A DNA stretch of 64,000 bases from Natranaerovirga pectinivora (lineage in GTDB: Bacteria; Bacillota; Clostridia; Lachnospirales; DSM-24629), in assembly GCF_004342165.1 (NCBI RefSeq), contig NZ_SMAL01000013.1, positions 1 to 64,000 on the forward strand. The letters run 5' to 3'. Both the position numbers and the translations under genes were made by a program. Below, piece by piece: positions 43,707 to 53,280 of the stretch. Under the pieces are notes generated by a model. That model saw only the letters and a list, made by a program, of their open reading frames with translations. It was not told where the DNA came from and ran no database searches. Each line of letters opens with the position of its first letter. Within the stretch, counting starts at the first letter, position 1.

Positions 43707-45728
43707 ATGAAGAGTATAAAGAATAAATTGATTATTTATTTTTCTGTTTTAATTTTGATTGCATCAGGCAGTATTGCTTTTATTTCTTTAAATACGGCTA
43801 GTGATGCAGTTATTAAAGAGGTAGAAGTGGCTTTAGAATCATTAGCACAAGAGGGAAGCAAGTTGATTAGTGCTAGGATAGATAATCATTATGTCTATAT
43901 AGAAGGACTTTCAAATAGAGAATTAATGACCAGCAAAGAAAAATCTTTACAAGAAAAATTAACTTTTCTGAATCAAGTTGTTAAAGAAAGAGACGATTAT
44001 ATTAGAATGGGTATTGTTACACCTAATGGAATGCTTCATTTTACAGATTCTTTTCGAACTAACTCAACAGGGACAGATGTTAATAGTAGACAGTATTTTA
44101 ATGATTCCATTAAGGGAGAAAGAGGGATACTACCGCCTACCATAAGTGTAAATCCATTGGATAATGAAGCAGTAGTAGTGGCCATATCAGTTCCAATATA
44201 TCATAATAATGAAATTATAGGAGTTCTTGTAGGGGTTAAAGATGCAAATTTCTTAAATGCACTTTCAGATGATATGGGACTTGGTGAAAAAGGATTTGCT
44301 TATCTACTGAATCAAGAGGGAACGATTATTGCTTATCCTGACCGAAGCAAAGTTGCTAATCAGTTTAATCCTATAGTAGAACGACAAGAAGATTCATCTG
44401 TTGTATCATTGGGAAATGCAGTTGAAACAATGGTTGAGAAGAATCAAGGAACTATTTATTACCACTATGCAGGAGAGAATCTTTATGGGGGATATGCACC
44501 TATTAAAGGAACTAATTGGACCATGGTTATTACTGCCAATGAAGAAGAAGTTATGGCAGCAATCCCACAGATTAGAAATAATATTGCTTTAACCACATTA
44601 ATTATTTTGATCATTAGTATTATTATTTGTTATTTGTTAGGGAATTCCATTGTTAATCCGGTTATTTCAATTATAAAATATGCTCAAAAAATTTCCAGTT
44701 TAAATATTACTGAAAATGTATCTAGTTCATTTATTAAAAGAAAAGACGAAATCGGCTCTTTAGGAATGGCACTTCAGACGATCACAGATAGTTTAAGACA
44801 GTTTATTAAACAAATAGCCGACACGGCGCATCAGGTAGCCGCTTCTTCTGAACAATTAACTTCTACAAGTCAACAGTCTGCAATTGCAGCGGATGAGGTA
44901 GCAAGAGCAATTGAAGAGATTGCATCTGGAGCTAATGACCAAGCAAAAGATACAGAAAAAGGCGTATACCATATGAATGAATTGGGGCAATTAATAGAGA
45001 ATGATCAAATGTACGTTAAAGATTTAAATGTTTCAGTAGATGATGTTATTACATTAAAAGATGAAGGTTTAGAGATATTACTGGATTTAGTACAAAAAAC
45101 AGAATTGAATAATCAGTCATCATCTCAAATAGAAGAGATTATTATACAGACCAATGAAAGTGCGGAAAAAATCGAAAAGGCAAGTATGATGATTAAAAAC
45201 ATTGCAGAACAGACTAATTTATTAGCATTAAATGCAGCTATAGAGGCTGCTAGAGCAGGAGAGAGCGGCAGAGGTTTTGCAGTTGTGGCAGATGAAATTA
45301 GAAAATTAGCAGAACAATCCAATACCTTTACAGGGGAGATCGATACTATAATTGGTGAATTAACGGATAAAACAGGGCAAGCAGTCCATACAATGCGCCA
45401 AGTTAGTGAGACTACAGCATTACAAACAAAAAGCGTAGAATTAACTAATACAAAATTTAAAGGAATTGACGAAGCCATTGAGAAAATGAAAAAAGTAATT
45501 CATGGCATTAATGAGTCAGGACAATCAATGGAAGAGAAAAGAGATCAAATTATAGGAGTTATTGAAAATCTCTCAGCAATATCAGAACAAAATGCAGCTG
45601 GAACTCAAGAAGCATCAGCATCTGTAGAAGAACAAACTGCCTCTATGGAAGAAATTGCCCATTCTAGTGAGCTTTTATCCCAATTAGCTGAAGAGATGCA
45701 AATAGGAATTTCTAAATTTAAATATTAA
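43707..45728 (+). CDS. Methyl-accepting chemotaxis protein with dCache sensor
   Basis: About 673 residues from ATG 43707 (AAAGGGTG upstream). Membrane segments at about 8-28 and 295-315 enclose a dCache_1 periplasmic-type sensor; then HAMP (about 318-370) and the MCP signalling domain with the hairpin tip [20 protein letters not shown] and [18 protein letters not shown]. The ligand is unknown; dCache domains often bind amino acids. Alone, without che genes nearby. A good terminator follows. Confidence 0.93.
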   Translation: MKSIKNKLIIYFSVLILIASGSIAFISLNTASDAVIKEVEVALESLAQEGSKLISARIDNHYVYIEGLSNRELMTSKEKSLQEKLTFLNQVVKERDDYIRMGIVTPNGMLHFTDSFRTNSTGTDVNSRQYFNDSIKGERGILPPTISVNPLDNEAVVVAISVPIYHNNEIIGVLVGVKDANFLNALSDDMGLGEKGFAYLLNQEGTIIAYPDRSKVANQFNPIVERQEDSSVVSLGNAVETMVEKNQGTIYYHYAGENLYGGYAPIKGTNWTMVITANEEEVMAAIPQIRNNIALTTLIILIISIIICYLLGNSIVNPVISIIKYAQKISSLNITENVSSSFIKRKDEIGSLGMALQTITDSLRQFIKQIADTAHQVAASSEQLTSTSQQSAIAADEVARAIEEIASGANDQAKDTEKGVYHMNELGQLIENDQMYVKDLNVSVDDVITLKDEGLEILLDLVQKTELNNQSSSQIEEIIIQTNESAEKIEKASMMIKNIAEQTNLLALNAAIEAARAGESGRGFAVVADEIRKLAEQSNTFTGEIDTIIGELTDKTGQAVHTMRQVSETTALQTKSVELTNTKFKGIDEAIEKMKKVIHGINESGQSMEEKRDQIIGVIENLSAISEQNAAGTQEASASVEEQTASMEEIAHSSELLSQLAEEMQIGISKFKY

Positions 45729-45736
45729 ATAATATT

Positions 45737-45782
45737 AGACCTTCAAGGCAAACAATGTTAGTTTGCTATTGGAGGTCTTTTT
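45737..45782 (+). terminator. Terminator after the MCP gene
   Basis: AGACCTTCAA (45737-45746) with GCAAAC, loop, GTTTGC and TTGGAGGTCT (45769-45778), then TTTT. A long stem with minor bulges. Confidence 0.85.
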
Positions 45783-45783
45783 A

Positions 45784-46072
45784 CAAGACAAGGGCAAGAC
45801 AAGGGGACGTTTCTGCTGTCTTTTTCAAGACAAGGGGACGCTTCTACTGTCTTGTTTATCAACACAACACGGCGATTCAGCTTAGAAATGGGACACAATG
45901 TATATAATATACAAGACAAGGGGACGTTTCTACTGTCTTGTTTATCAACACAAGACGACGATTCAGCTTAGAAATGGGACACAATGCAAAGACAAGGGGA
46001 CGTTTCTACTGTCTTTTTTATCAACACAAGACGGCGATTCAGCTTAGAAATGGGACACAATGTATATAATAG
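45784..46072 (+). repeat. Tandem array of RAYT end hairpins
   Basis: Four hairpins of the type (C)AAGACA..GGGGACGYTTCT..TGTCTT(G) start near 45796, 45826, 45912 and 45988. The last three are each followed by a conserved tail, TTTATCAACACAA, then CGATTCAGCTTAGAAATGGG and ACACAATG. Units are about 75-86 bp. The hairpin equals the left end of the intact RAYT element at 57128; the tail is not part of that element. 46073-46281 holds nothing recognisable. Confidence 0.85.
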
Positions 46073-46281
46073 AAGTTAAGCCAATATAATGTGAGATTTG
46101 ACCTCGCCTGATATGGGCATTTTTTGAGATTTAAGAATAGAAAAGTTCTTTTTATTGCTAGTATTAGTAATTGCTTATTATAAAAGAATAACTACTTTAA
46201 ATTATGGAAAAAATAACTAATTAAGGACAGCTAAAAATAATTCTATATTTGTGTATATTTAGTTAGAGAGGACAGTTATTT

Positions 46282-47493
46282 ATGCAAAAAAAAGAAAATA
46301 CGTTATTAATAAAAAACGGAAAAATATTAACTATGTCAGGCATTACCTATGATAGTGGAAGTGTATTAATAGAAGGCAATAAGATTGTAAAAGTTGCAGA
46401 ATATATTGATGAAAGTAGCAACAAAATTTCAGAAATAATCGATGCAAGAAATTGCTGGGTTATGCCAGGAATTATAGAAGCCCATTGTCATATTGGGATT
46501 CAAGAGGAAAGAAAAGGTATTGAGGGAAATGACTGCAATGAAGTAGCCGAACCCATCACGCCGTATATCAAAGCTCTAGATGCAATTAATCCTATGGATT
46601 CTGCTTTTCATAATGCGTTAAGTTCAGGTATAACGAGTGTAATGGTGGGACCTGGAAGCTCAAATATAGTAGGTGGACAGTGGGTGTTTATGAAGACACA
46701 CGGAAGATCAATAGATCAAATGGTTGTTCGGGAACCAGCTGCAATGAAAATTGCATTTGGAGAAAATGTAAAATCAAATTATAGCCAATATAATAGGATG
46801 CCAACAACTCGCATGTCTATTGCTGCGCTTTTAAGAGAAGAGCTATTTGAAGCTCAGCAGTATATTAAAGATAAAAAAAGTGCTGAGGAATCTAATAATA
46901 GCTATGACAAAGAATTTAGAAAAGAATGCTGGTTAGAGGTGTTCAATAAAAAAATTCCTTTGAAAGCACACGCCCATAGGGCAGATGATATTTTAACAGC
47001 AATACGAATAGCTAAAGAATTTGATTTGAGATTAACCATTGAACATTGTACTGAGGGACATTTAATTGCAAAGGAAATAAAGGAATCGGGATTTCCTGCA
47101 ATTATTGGACCGACACTAGCATCAAGGAATAAAATAGAGACTCAATTCTCTGATTTCAAAACCGCAGGGATACTGCATAAGGAAGGGGTAAAAGTTGCTA
47201 TTACCACTGATCATCCCGTTACAAGAATACAATATTTACCTATATGTGCAGGGTTTGCAGCAAAAGAAGGATTAGGTATAGAAGAAGGGCTCAAAGCAAT
47301 CACAATAAATGCAGCAGAAATATGTAGCGTTTCCCATAGAGTTGGAAGTATCGAGGTAGGAAAAGATGCTGACATAGCAATTTTTGATGGAAACCCTATG
47401 GAAGTATTTACAAAAACTTTATACACTATAATTGATGGTGAAATTGTGTATAGTGAAAAAAATATAAATTCAAATCAGTGCCCCTCAAACTAA
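46282..47493 (+). CDS. Amidohydrolase (imidazolonepropionase-like)
   Basis: 403 residues. N-terminal beta-sandwich (LLIKNGKILTM...GSVLIEGNKIVKV), metal ligands in GIIEAHCHIGIQEE, then KAHAHRADD, TIEHCTEGH and the Asp in TTDHPV. The C-terminal VGSIEVGKDADIAIFDGNPME completes the amidohydrolase pattern. Such proteins hydrolyse cyclic amides or peptides; the exact substrate is unknown. RBS AGAGAGG. The stop codon lies in the loop of the terminator. Confidence 0.9.
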   Translation: MQKKENTLLIKNGKILTMSGITYDSGSVLIEGNKIVKVAEYIDESSNKISEIIDARNCWVMPGIIEAHCHIGIQEERKGIEGNDCNEVAEPITPYIKALDAINPMDSAFHNALSSGITSVMVGPGSSNIVGGQWVFMKTHGRSIDQMVVREPAAMKIAFGENVKSNYSQYNRMPTTRMSIAALLREELFEAQQYIKDKKSAEESNNSYDKEFRKECWLEVFNKKIPLKAHAHRADDILTAIRIAKEFDLRLTIEHCTEGHLIAKEIKESGFPAIIGPTLASRNKIETQFSDFKTAGILHKEGVKVAITTDHPVTRIQYLPICAGFAAKEGLGIEEGLKAITINAAEICSVSHRVGSIEVGKDADIAIFDGNPMEVFTKTLYTIIDGEIVYSEKNINSNQCPSN

Positions 47494-47510
47494 AGTTTGG
47501 GGATTTTTTT
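47481..47510 (+). terminator. Terminator overlapping the amidohydrolase stop
   Basis: CCCCTCAAACT, then AAAGTTTGGGGA and a run of T residues. It belongs to the terminator group with core CTCARACTA seen at four other places. Confidence 0.85.
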
Positions 47511-47517
47511 ATTTCCG

Positions 47518-47545
47518 AAGACGACGGGACGCTTCTGTTGTCTGA
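47518..47545 (+). repeat. Extra left end of a RAYT element
   Basis: GAAGACGACGGGACGCTTCTG followed by TTGTCTGAC is a second, variant left hairpin placed 32 bp before the left end of the 243-bp element. It resembles the stuttered ends seen at other copies. Confidence 0.7.
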
Positions 47546-47549
47546 CTAA

Positions 47550-47792
47550 AGATGAGGGGACGTTTCTGTTGTCTGACTTAAATCTAATAATATACTACAT
47601 TTGAGATAAATGGAAAGGCAAGGAAGAAGAATACAGTACAATAGGAAATTATCATAGAATACTTAGAGAAATAGACGAAAATATCTAAGAGTAAGTAGGG
47701 GTTAGTATAGGTCAATTAGGAAGACTTTTGGACTTGGTAAGATAATTGTTAAGATAGCTTTGAGGTGACACTTGAAACGTCCCCAAGTCTTC
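47550..47792 (+). mobile_element. 243-bp internally deleted RAYT derivative (MITE-like), copy A
   Basis: Left end AGATGAGGGGACGTTTCTG / TTGTCT; right end GTGACACTTGAAACGTCCCC with AAGTCTT. Between them are remnants of the transposase start (ATGGAAAGGCAAGGAAG) joined to its last about 30 codons (GGGGTTAGTATAGGTCAATT). Stops interrupt the frame. Same length and same internal junction region as the copy at 52926-53168. The right end is followed by partial repeats CCAGTCTT and CCCAAGTCTT. Confidence 0.85.
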
Positions 47793-47934
47793 CCCAGTCT
47801 TCTACCCAAGTCTTCTAAACCTATGGATAATTTCAAGTGGATATTTAAATAGTCCTTTGTTATAATTGGAATATAAATAATGTGAAATACTGTGAAATAT
47901 TGTGAAACAATATTAGTTAGAGAGGATAATAATT

Positions 47935-49572
47935 ATGTCTATAAGTTTACGGACACGTTTTGCAATAACATTCGGAGCACTCATAATTGGATTGACAATC
48001 CTTCTCGGGATTTTGATAGGTCATAAAACAAGCTATGAGTTTAGAAATGAAATAGGTAATGCATTGTCTGAAACGGCATTCCAAATGGCAGATAAGTTAG
48101 ATCAGTATATGTGGTCTCGATCTGGAGAAATTGAAATCTTAGCTGAATTAGAACCTTTGAAAGAGGGGACGGATATGATGGCTGTACAAACGCTATTGAA
48201 TCAACTTCAGAAAAGTTTTCCTTCGTTTTCTTGGATAGGATTTACTGATAGTCAAGGAATTGTTCGAGCCGCTACTAATGGCATTTTAGTTGACCAAGAT
48301 ATCTCGCATCGGCCTGTATATCAAGAAGGTATAAAGGGTCACTTTATTGGGGATGTACACGATGCTGTACTGTTATCCAATTTGTTACCGAATCCTACTG
48401 GTGAGCCGATGAAATTTGTAGACATCAGTTTGCCTGTTTTTAATACGGCAGGAGAATATACTGGGGTGTTAGCAGCTCATTTAAGTTGGGAGTGGGCAAA
48501 AGAGATTGAGAACTCAATATTAAAACCCCTTGTTAATCGTAGACAAGTTGAATTGTTTGTAATAAGCGATATTGATGATACTATACTATTAGGACCATCA
48601 GAAATGATAGGACAGTCGTTAAAACTGGACAGCATTAATAATGCTCGCTTAGGGGATAATCATTGGAACATAGAAACATGGTATGATAATAAAGACTATC
48701 TTACTGGATTTGTACAAGCAGATGGATATATGAATTATCCTGGATTGGGTTGGGTTGTTCTAGTGAGACAGCCTGTAGGTATTGCCTATGCATCTGTAAA
48801 GAGTTTGCAAAATTTTATCTTTTTACTGGGAGGAGCATTATCAATTATATTCGCAGCATTAGGTTGGTTTATTGCTGGTAGAGTAGTGGAACCATTACAA
48901 GAAATTGCAGATGTTGCGAATAGGCTAAAAGTTGGCGATAAAGTAGCAATTCCTCAACATAAAGGTATTAAAGAGATAGAAATACTAGAGTCTTCACTGA
49001 GTCAGCTAATTGAAAGTCTTACTAAAACAGAGAGTGCTTTGGGAGAAATGGAAAGCTTAGCTCAGCACGACTCTTTGACAGGATTACCTAATAGGATCGC
49101 CCTTAATTATCATTTGGAGACAGCTATAAAAAAAGCTAAACAAAGTGGACTTACCTTAACTTTTCTTTATGTTGATTTAGATGGATTTAAGCAAGTAAAT
49201 GATACTTTAGGCCATTATGTAGGTGACTTAGTGCTTCAAGAGGTGGCTAAACGACTTAAAATGAATATTCGAGATGATGAGATGGTAATAAGACTTGGGG
49301 GAGACGAGTTTTTAATGGTACTATATACTTCACTTAAGCATCCCATCGAAAATGCAACAGTTGTATCAGATCGTATTATTAAAGACTTAAATGAGCCGTT
49401 AAATTTGGACGGTAATAACGTGAAAATAGGATGTAGTATTGGAGGCGCAGTTTGGCCAATAAATCATACAGAAATTACAGAAATTATTGTATTAGCGGAC
49501 GAAGCGCTATACGTATCCAAGAGAAATGGTAAAAACAGAGTTACTTTTAGTGATGTGAAAAAATCCATTTAA
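47935..49572 (+). CDS. Diguanylate cyclase with dCache sensor and HAMP
   Basis: 545 residues. Membrane segments at about 9-28 and 290-312 flank a dCache_1 sensor; HAMP about 310-365; a GGDEF domain follows with HDSLTGLPNR and the active site RLGGDEFLMVLY. It makes cyclic di-GMP from two GTP in response to an external signal. The product-inhibition I-site position reads RDDE instead of RxxD, so feedback inhibition may be weak. No EAL domain. RBS AGAGAGG. Cyclic di-GMP output here may connect to surface behaviour together with the MCP upstream. Confidence 0.93.
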   Translation: MSISLRTRFAITFGALIIGLTILLGILIGHKTSYEFRNEIGNALSETAFQMADKLDQYMWSRSGEIEILAELEPLKEGTDMMAVQTLLNQLQKSFPSFSWIGFTDSQGIVRAATNGILVDQDISHRPVYQEGIKGHFIGDVHDAVLLSNLLPNPTGEPMKFVDISLPVFNTAGEYTGVLAAHLSWEWAKEIENSILKPLVNRRQVELFVISDIDDTILLGPSEMIGQSLKLDSINNARLGDNHWNIETWYDNKDYLTGFVQADGYMNYPGLGWVVLVRQPVGIAYASVKSLQNFIFLLGGALSIIFAALGWFIAGRVVEPLQEIADVANRLKVGDKVAIPQHKGIKEIEILESSLSQLIESLTKTESALGEMESLAQHDSLTGLPNRIALNYHLETAIKKAKQSGLTLTFLYVDLDGFKQVNDTLGHYVGDLVLQEVAKRLKMNIRDDEMVIRLGGDEFLMVLYTSLKHPIENATVVSDRIIKDLNEPLNLDGNNVKIGCSIGGAVWPINHTEITEIIVLADEALYVSKRNGKNRVTFSDVKKSI

Positions 49573-49580
49573 TTAAAAAT

Positions 49581-49655
49581 GGTTGAGAAAGATTTGAGGT
49601 GACAGTAGAAACGTCCCCAAGTCTTACCCAAGTCTTATTATTACCCAAGTCTTAT
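49581..49655 (+). mobile_element. Isolated RAYT right end with stuttered repeats
   Basis: GGTTGAGAAAGATTTGAGGT then GACAGTAGAAACGTCCCCAA and GTCTTA match the last codons and right end of the RAYT element. CCCAAGTCTTA is then repeated twice more. No left end or gene remains. It starts eight bases after the diguanylate cyclase stop. Confidence 0.8.
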
Positions 49656-49710
49656 TGAAAAATAACGTCCGTAGGCTAGAGTAGATATATAGCCTATGGA
49701 CGTTATACAT

Positions 49711-50511
49711 TTACATATTATCCCTATTATCACCAATAATTAATTGACTTTCTTGGTTAAAGAAGGTTTTATATCCTAATTGGACAAATATTATAACAGT
49801 CAAGGAAACACTTCCAAGAATACCAAGCATGATTGCTATCTGATATTCAATAGCAGTAACGGGCGATATACCAGACAGAATTTGTCCTGTCATCATTCCT
49901 GGCAAAAATACGATACCCATTCCCACCATAGAGTTAATGGTCGGAAGTATGGCAGAATCAAAAGCATTATCTACAATTTGCTTTGCGGCCATTTTAGGGG
50001 TTGCACCAAGCATTAATGCAGACTCAATAAGATGCCTTTCAGAATACATTCCATCTACAAGCCTTGTTACCCCAAGTGAAATGCCCGTCATGGAATTACC
50101 AATAAGCATTCCTGCGATGGGGATGAAGTATCTAGGATCATACCAAGGTGAAATATTGATAACAACAAGTAAGAAATAAATAAGGCTTGATAAAGTTCCA
50201 AATAACATAGATATAGCAATAATCTTTTTTAGGGATTTAGAAAGATTTGCTTTTATCCGCTTGTAAATATTATGGATAGCAAATACCTCCATGACGACTA
50301 TTACTATAATTGTATTCAAAGGATTGATATTATTAAACAAATAAACAAGTACATAACCTGTTAGAACAAGTTGAACTGTCATTCTTATAGAAGAAATAAG
50401 TATTTCTTTTTCTCTTGAGATGCCCCTTGCCCTTACAATAAGCAACAGAATAACAACAAAAATATAAGCAGCTACCATTTGCCATAATTGAAGCTCTAAT
50501 ACGCCATCCAT
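49711..50511 (-). CDS. fetB: ABC transporter permease FetB (UPF0014 family)
   Basis: 266 residues from ATG 50511, six bases after AGGAGGGGG; an upstream in-frame start would overlap fetA. About seven membrane helices. UPF0014 signatures RARGISREKEILISSIRMTVQLVLTGYVL and GIVFLPGMMTGQILSG. In E. coli FetAB exports iron and improves resistance to oxidative stress. Directly downstream of the ATPase gene fetA, same operon. Confidence 0.9.
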   Translation of the reverse strand: MDGVLELQLWQMVAAYIFVVILLLIVRARGISREKEILISSIRMTVQLVLTGYVLVYLFNNINPLNTIIVIVVMEVFAIHNIYKRIKANLSKSLKKIIAISMLFGTLSSLIYFLLVVINISPWYDPRYFIPIAGMLIGNSMTGISLGVTRLVDGMYSERHLIESALMLGATPKMAAKQIVDNAFDSAILPTINSMVGMGIVFLPGMMTGQILSGISPVTAIEYQIAIMLGILGSVSLTVIIFVQLGYKTFFNQESQLIIGDNRDNM

Positions 50512-50512
50512 G

Positions 50513-51151
50513 TTATACCCCCTCCTCATTAATTACCATACCTTCTTTTATCTCAATTATTTCATCAGAGAATTCACTTGCTACTTTTTTAGAATGGGTG
50601 ACCATAATAAGGGTTTTATTATTTTCTTTCGTATAATTCACTAGTGCTTCGATGATCATGTGCTCAGTCTCTTCATCAAGAGCAGAAGAAGGTTCGTCAA
50701 GTAGTAGTACTTCTGGTTTCATAAGAATTACTCTGCCAAGAGCGACCCTTTGCTTTTCTCCACCAGATAACTTTTCAGCATCTTGGTTTAATTCTTTATG
50801 TAGCTTTACCAATTTTAATACTTCATACAGCTCATTATCCGAGGGAAGTGGTTGTTCAGAAAACTTCAGTCCTATTAGTAGATTATCCTTGATACTCCCA
50901 CTAAAAATAGCGGGGGATTGTGGAAGCATGACAATATCTCTTCTCAACTCTAATGAGTTTATGCCACTTAAGGGTTGATCATTATAAAAAATCTCTCCAC
51001 TATCATAGCTAATTAATTTATTTAAAAGACGTAATAGTGTGGTTTTTCCACTTCCACTTTGACCTACCAAGCAAGTTACCTTATGTTTTTTTATAGTAAG
51101 GTTTTTAATATCCAAAATGTTTTTATACCGTACTTCCTTAAATGAAAACAT
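50513..51151 (-). CDS. fetA: ABC transporter ATP-binding protein FetA
   Basis: 212 residues. Walker A GQSGSGKTTLLRLL, Q-loop LPQSPAIFSGS, signature LSGGEKQRVALGR, Walker B VLLLDEPSSALD and H-loop VTHS. All ATPase motifs are intact. Partner is the UPF0014 permease encoded one base downstream. A PadR regulator gene lies 20 bases upstream on the same strand, so the three genes form an operon, probably controlled by the PadR protein. Confidence 0.9.
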   Translation of the reverse strand: MFSFKEVRYKNILDIKNLTIKKHKVTCLVGQSGSGKTTLLRLLNKLISYDSGEIFYNDQPLSGINSLELRRDIVMLPQSPAIFSGSIKDNLLIGLKFSEQPLPSDNELYEVLKLVKLHKELNQDAEKLSGGEKQRVALGRVILMKPEVLLLDEPSSALDEETEHMIIEALVNYTKENNKTLIMVTHSKKVASEFSDEIIEIKEGMVINEEGV

Positions 51152-51171
51152 AAAAATTCTCCTTTTTAATT

Positions 51172-51489
51172 TTAATCTCTAATTTCTTTAAATAATTCAT
51201 AAGCTTTCCTTCGGGCTTCTTCTAAAACTTCATTCCCTAGTGTAGTTATCTGATAGTATTTTCTTATCTTACCGCCTATAGTTTTTTCCTCTTTTTCTAA
51301 AAGCCCTTTAGATTCCATGCTATGTAGTAAGGGATATAAGGTTCCGGGACTCATATCGTAGCCATGTTCTTTAAGTTCTTCGATCATCCAGGCACCATAG
51401 AAGGGGTCTTTTTTTGCATGATGAAGTATATGGATTTGTATAAAACCTAAGAAAAATTTTCTTAAAATTTGAGCTTGCATTTTTTTCAC
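51172..51489 (-). CDS. PadR family transcriptional regulator
   Basis: 105 residues. The PadR winged helix is clear: FIQIHILHHAKKDPFYGAWMIEEL, GTLYPLLHSMESKGLL and GKIRKYYQITTLGNEVL. It has the short PadR-s1 length. RBS AGAGGTG. Upstream (about 51513-51548) GATATCA, CGATATCAAAG and TTTGATA form overlapping dyads, a possible autoregulatory operator. First gene of the operon with fetAB, so it may regulate iron export or respond to a xenobiotic. Confidence 0.9.
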   Translation of the reverse strand: MKKMQAQILRKFFLGFIQIHILHHAKKDPFYGAWMIEELKEHGYDMSPGTLYPLLHSMESKGLLEKEEKTIGGKIRKYYQITTLGNEVLEEARRKAYELFKEIRD

Positions 51490-51635
51490 CTCTACTATAT
51501 AATTTGGCTATAGATTTCGATATCAAGTTCCGATATCAAAGTTTGATACAATAATATCATAAAAGTCAATTCTTTACAAGAATTCTTGGTAGAAAATTCT
51601 AGTCATTTCAAATATAAGACATGGAGGAAGATTTT

Positions 51636-52838
51636 ATGCTGAAAGGAGAAGAAAACTTGGAAAATCAAAAACAGATAAGATGGCGTACTTTTTTAAAAGA
51701 TGTGTTCATTTGTTCTTTAGGAGCTTATGGAGGTCCTGAAGCTCATTATGGCGTTTTTACAGATCAAATGGTTACAAAGAAAGACTATTTAACTGAAGAA
51801 GAGTTGGTTGAGCTTATCGCTTTAACTGGTATTTTGCCCGGTCCGAGTAGTACCCAAACAATCGTAGCTATTGGACATAAAATTGGAGGGCCAGTGTTAG
51901 CATTTCTAACGATGCTGGTATGGGCATTACCTGTACTTACAGTTATGACATTACTTTCATTTTTAAGTCAATTTTTAGGGAACATGAACATATCTCAGGA
52001 TGGATTACGTTACATTGGTCCAATGGCAGTAGGTTTCATCATTGTTGCTGCATACCGTATAGGACGTAAAGTAGTAAAGGATAAGATTACTTTTGGACTA
52101 TTACTCTTTGGAGCTATAACCACTTACTTTATACGAGAAGCTTGGATTTTTCCATTGGTCCTGAGTATTGGCGGCGTGGTAAGTGTTATGACTTCAGGAG
52201 AGAAGAATTTATGGAATCGTGTAAAATTAAATCCACCTTGGGCATATTTGAGTGCATTTGGAATTTTTGCAATAGGAAGCCTTCTGCTTACTCTTATATG
52301 GGATAATAAAATTGTGCAATTATTTGAAAGTTTTTATCGCTATGGTTATTTGGTAATTGGTGGTGGACAAGTAGTAGTACCTCTTATGTATAGTGAATTA
52401 GTAGAAGTGACTCAGTATATGACAAATCAAGAATTTTTAACTGGATTCGGACTGGTACAGGGGCTGCCAGGGCCGATGTTTAGCTTTAGCGCATATGCAG
52501 GTGGAATGTCAGCTCGTGGAGGAAGTGCCTTGACTCAAGTAGTAGGTGCTATTACAGGGGGAATTGCAATATTTTTACCGGGGCTACTTTTAATCTACTT
52601 CATATATCCAATATGGGAAAACATAAAAAAAATTAAAGGAATAAAGGTTTCTTTAAAAGGCATCACTGCTGTTGCAGGTGGCTTAATTACTATAGCTGCG
52701 GTAATACTGATGCAAAGCAGTGGATTTGTGATTGATAATATTATCGTTATGCTACTTACGGTAGCTCTATTACTAACAAAAAAAGTTCCAGCACCGATTA
52801 TTGTAGTATTGGCTATAGCTGCAGGATTTATTATTTAA
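51636..52838 (+). CDS. Chromate transporter, CHR family (two-domain)
   Basis: About 400 residues from ATG 51636 (GGAGGA seven bases upstream; TTG 51657 after AAAGGAGA is also possible). Two homologous CHR halves: GAYGGPEAHYGVF with TGILPGPSSTQT, and GYLVIGGGQVVVPLMYSEL with GLVQGLPGPMFSFSAY. About ten to twelve helices. Long CHR proteins export chromate in exchange for other anions; in anaerobes the natural substrate may be another oxyanion. Divergent from padR-fetAB. Confidence 0.9.
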   Translation: MLKGEENLENQKQIRWRTFLKDVFICSLGAYGGPEAHYGVFTDQMVTKKDYLTEEELVELIALTGILPGPSSTQTIVAIGHKIGGPVLAFLTMLVWALPVLTVMTLLSFLSQFLGNMNISQDGLRYIGPMAVGFIIVAAYRIGRKVVKDKITFGLLLFGAITTYFIREAWIFPLVLSIGGVVSVMTSGEKNLWNRVKLNPPWAYLSAFGIFAIGSLLLTLIWDNKIVQLFESFYRYGYLVIGGGQVVVPLMYSELVEVTQYMTNQEFLTGFGLVQGLPGPMFSFSAYAGGMSARGGSALTQVVGAITGGIAIFLPGLLLIYFIYPIWENIKKIKGIKVSLKGITAVAGGLITIAAVILMQSSGFVIDNIIVMLLTVALLLTKKVPAPIIVVLAIAAGFII

Positions 52839-52870
52839 AGAATTAGCAAGTAGAATTTAAAAAAAACTTT

Positions 52871-52910
52871 GGGGGCTGTCTCAGAATGATTTCTGTGATA
52901 AGCCCCTTTT
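52871..52910 (+). terminator. Terminator after the chromate transporter gene
   Basis: GGGGGCTGTCTCAGAA, loop TGAT, TTCTGTGATAAGCCCC, then TTTT: a long imperfect stem. The first bases match the 'GGGCTGTCTCAGAA' end type of some IS elements, but no IS gene is near. Confidence 0.75.
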
Positions 52911-52925
52911 TAACAGCTAAAAGAC

Positions 52926-53168
52926 AAGACAAGGGAGGTTTTGGTTGTCTGATTTACATCTTAACCATATACTACAATTAAGGTGATAAATTATGGAAAA
53001 TTAACGAAGAAAAAGAAGGTATGACTGGAATTTATTATAGAGTGCTAAGAGGTATTTAAAATACGAGAGGACTAGGGGGTAGTGTACGTCAGTTGGGGAG
53101 AATTTAAGACTTGGTTAGAAAATTGCTAAGAAAAAATTGAGGTGACAATAGAAACGTCCCCAAGTCTT
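52926..53168 (+). mobile_element. 243-bp internally deleted RAYT derivative (MITE-like), copy B
   Basis: Left hairpin AAGACAA (52926-52932)/TTGTCT; right end GGTGACAATAGAAACGTCCC with CAAGTCTT. Inside, the first about 20 codons (GGAATTTATTATAGAGTGCT, then AAGAGGTAT) are joined to the last about 30 (GTACGTCAGTTGGGGAGA). Same length and junction region as copy A at 47550, but clearly diverged in sequence. It lies between two genes; 53169-53280 holds nothing else. Confidence 0.85.
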
Positions 53169-53280
53169 CCTAGTTATAGTAATCCAAAAGGCTATACATA
53201 AAAGGAAATTTATGGTATAAATTATAGTAAAATTAATAGATGATATTATTACAAAAATGGCAAAAAAGGAGTGAATGCAA

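Noticed and set aside
45784-46072. CRISPR array
   Set aside because: The repeated units are hairpin plus a conserved tail; there are no unique spacers of uniform length and no cas genes in the window.
52871-52910. IS element end (GGGGCTGTCTCAGAA)
   Set aside because: It folds as the chromate transporter terminator, and no second end or transposase of such an IS is nearby.
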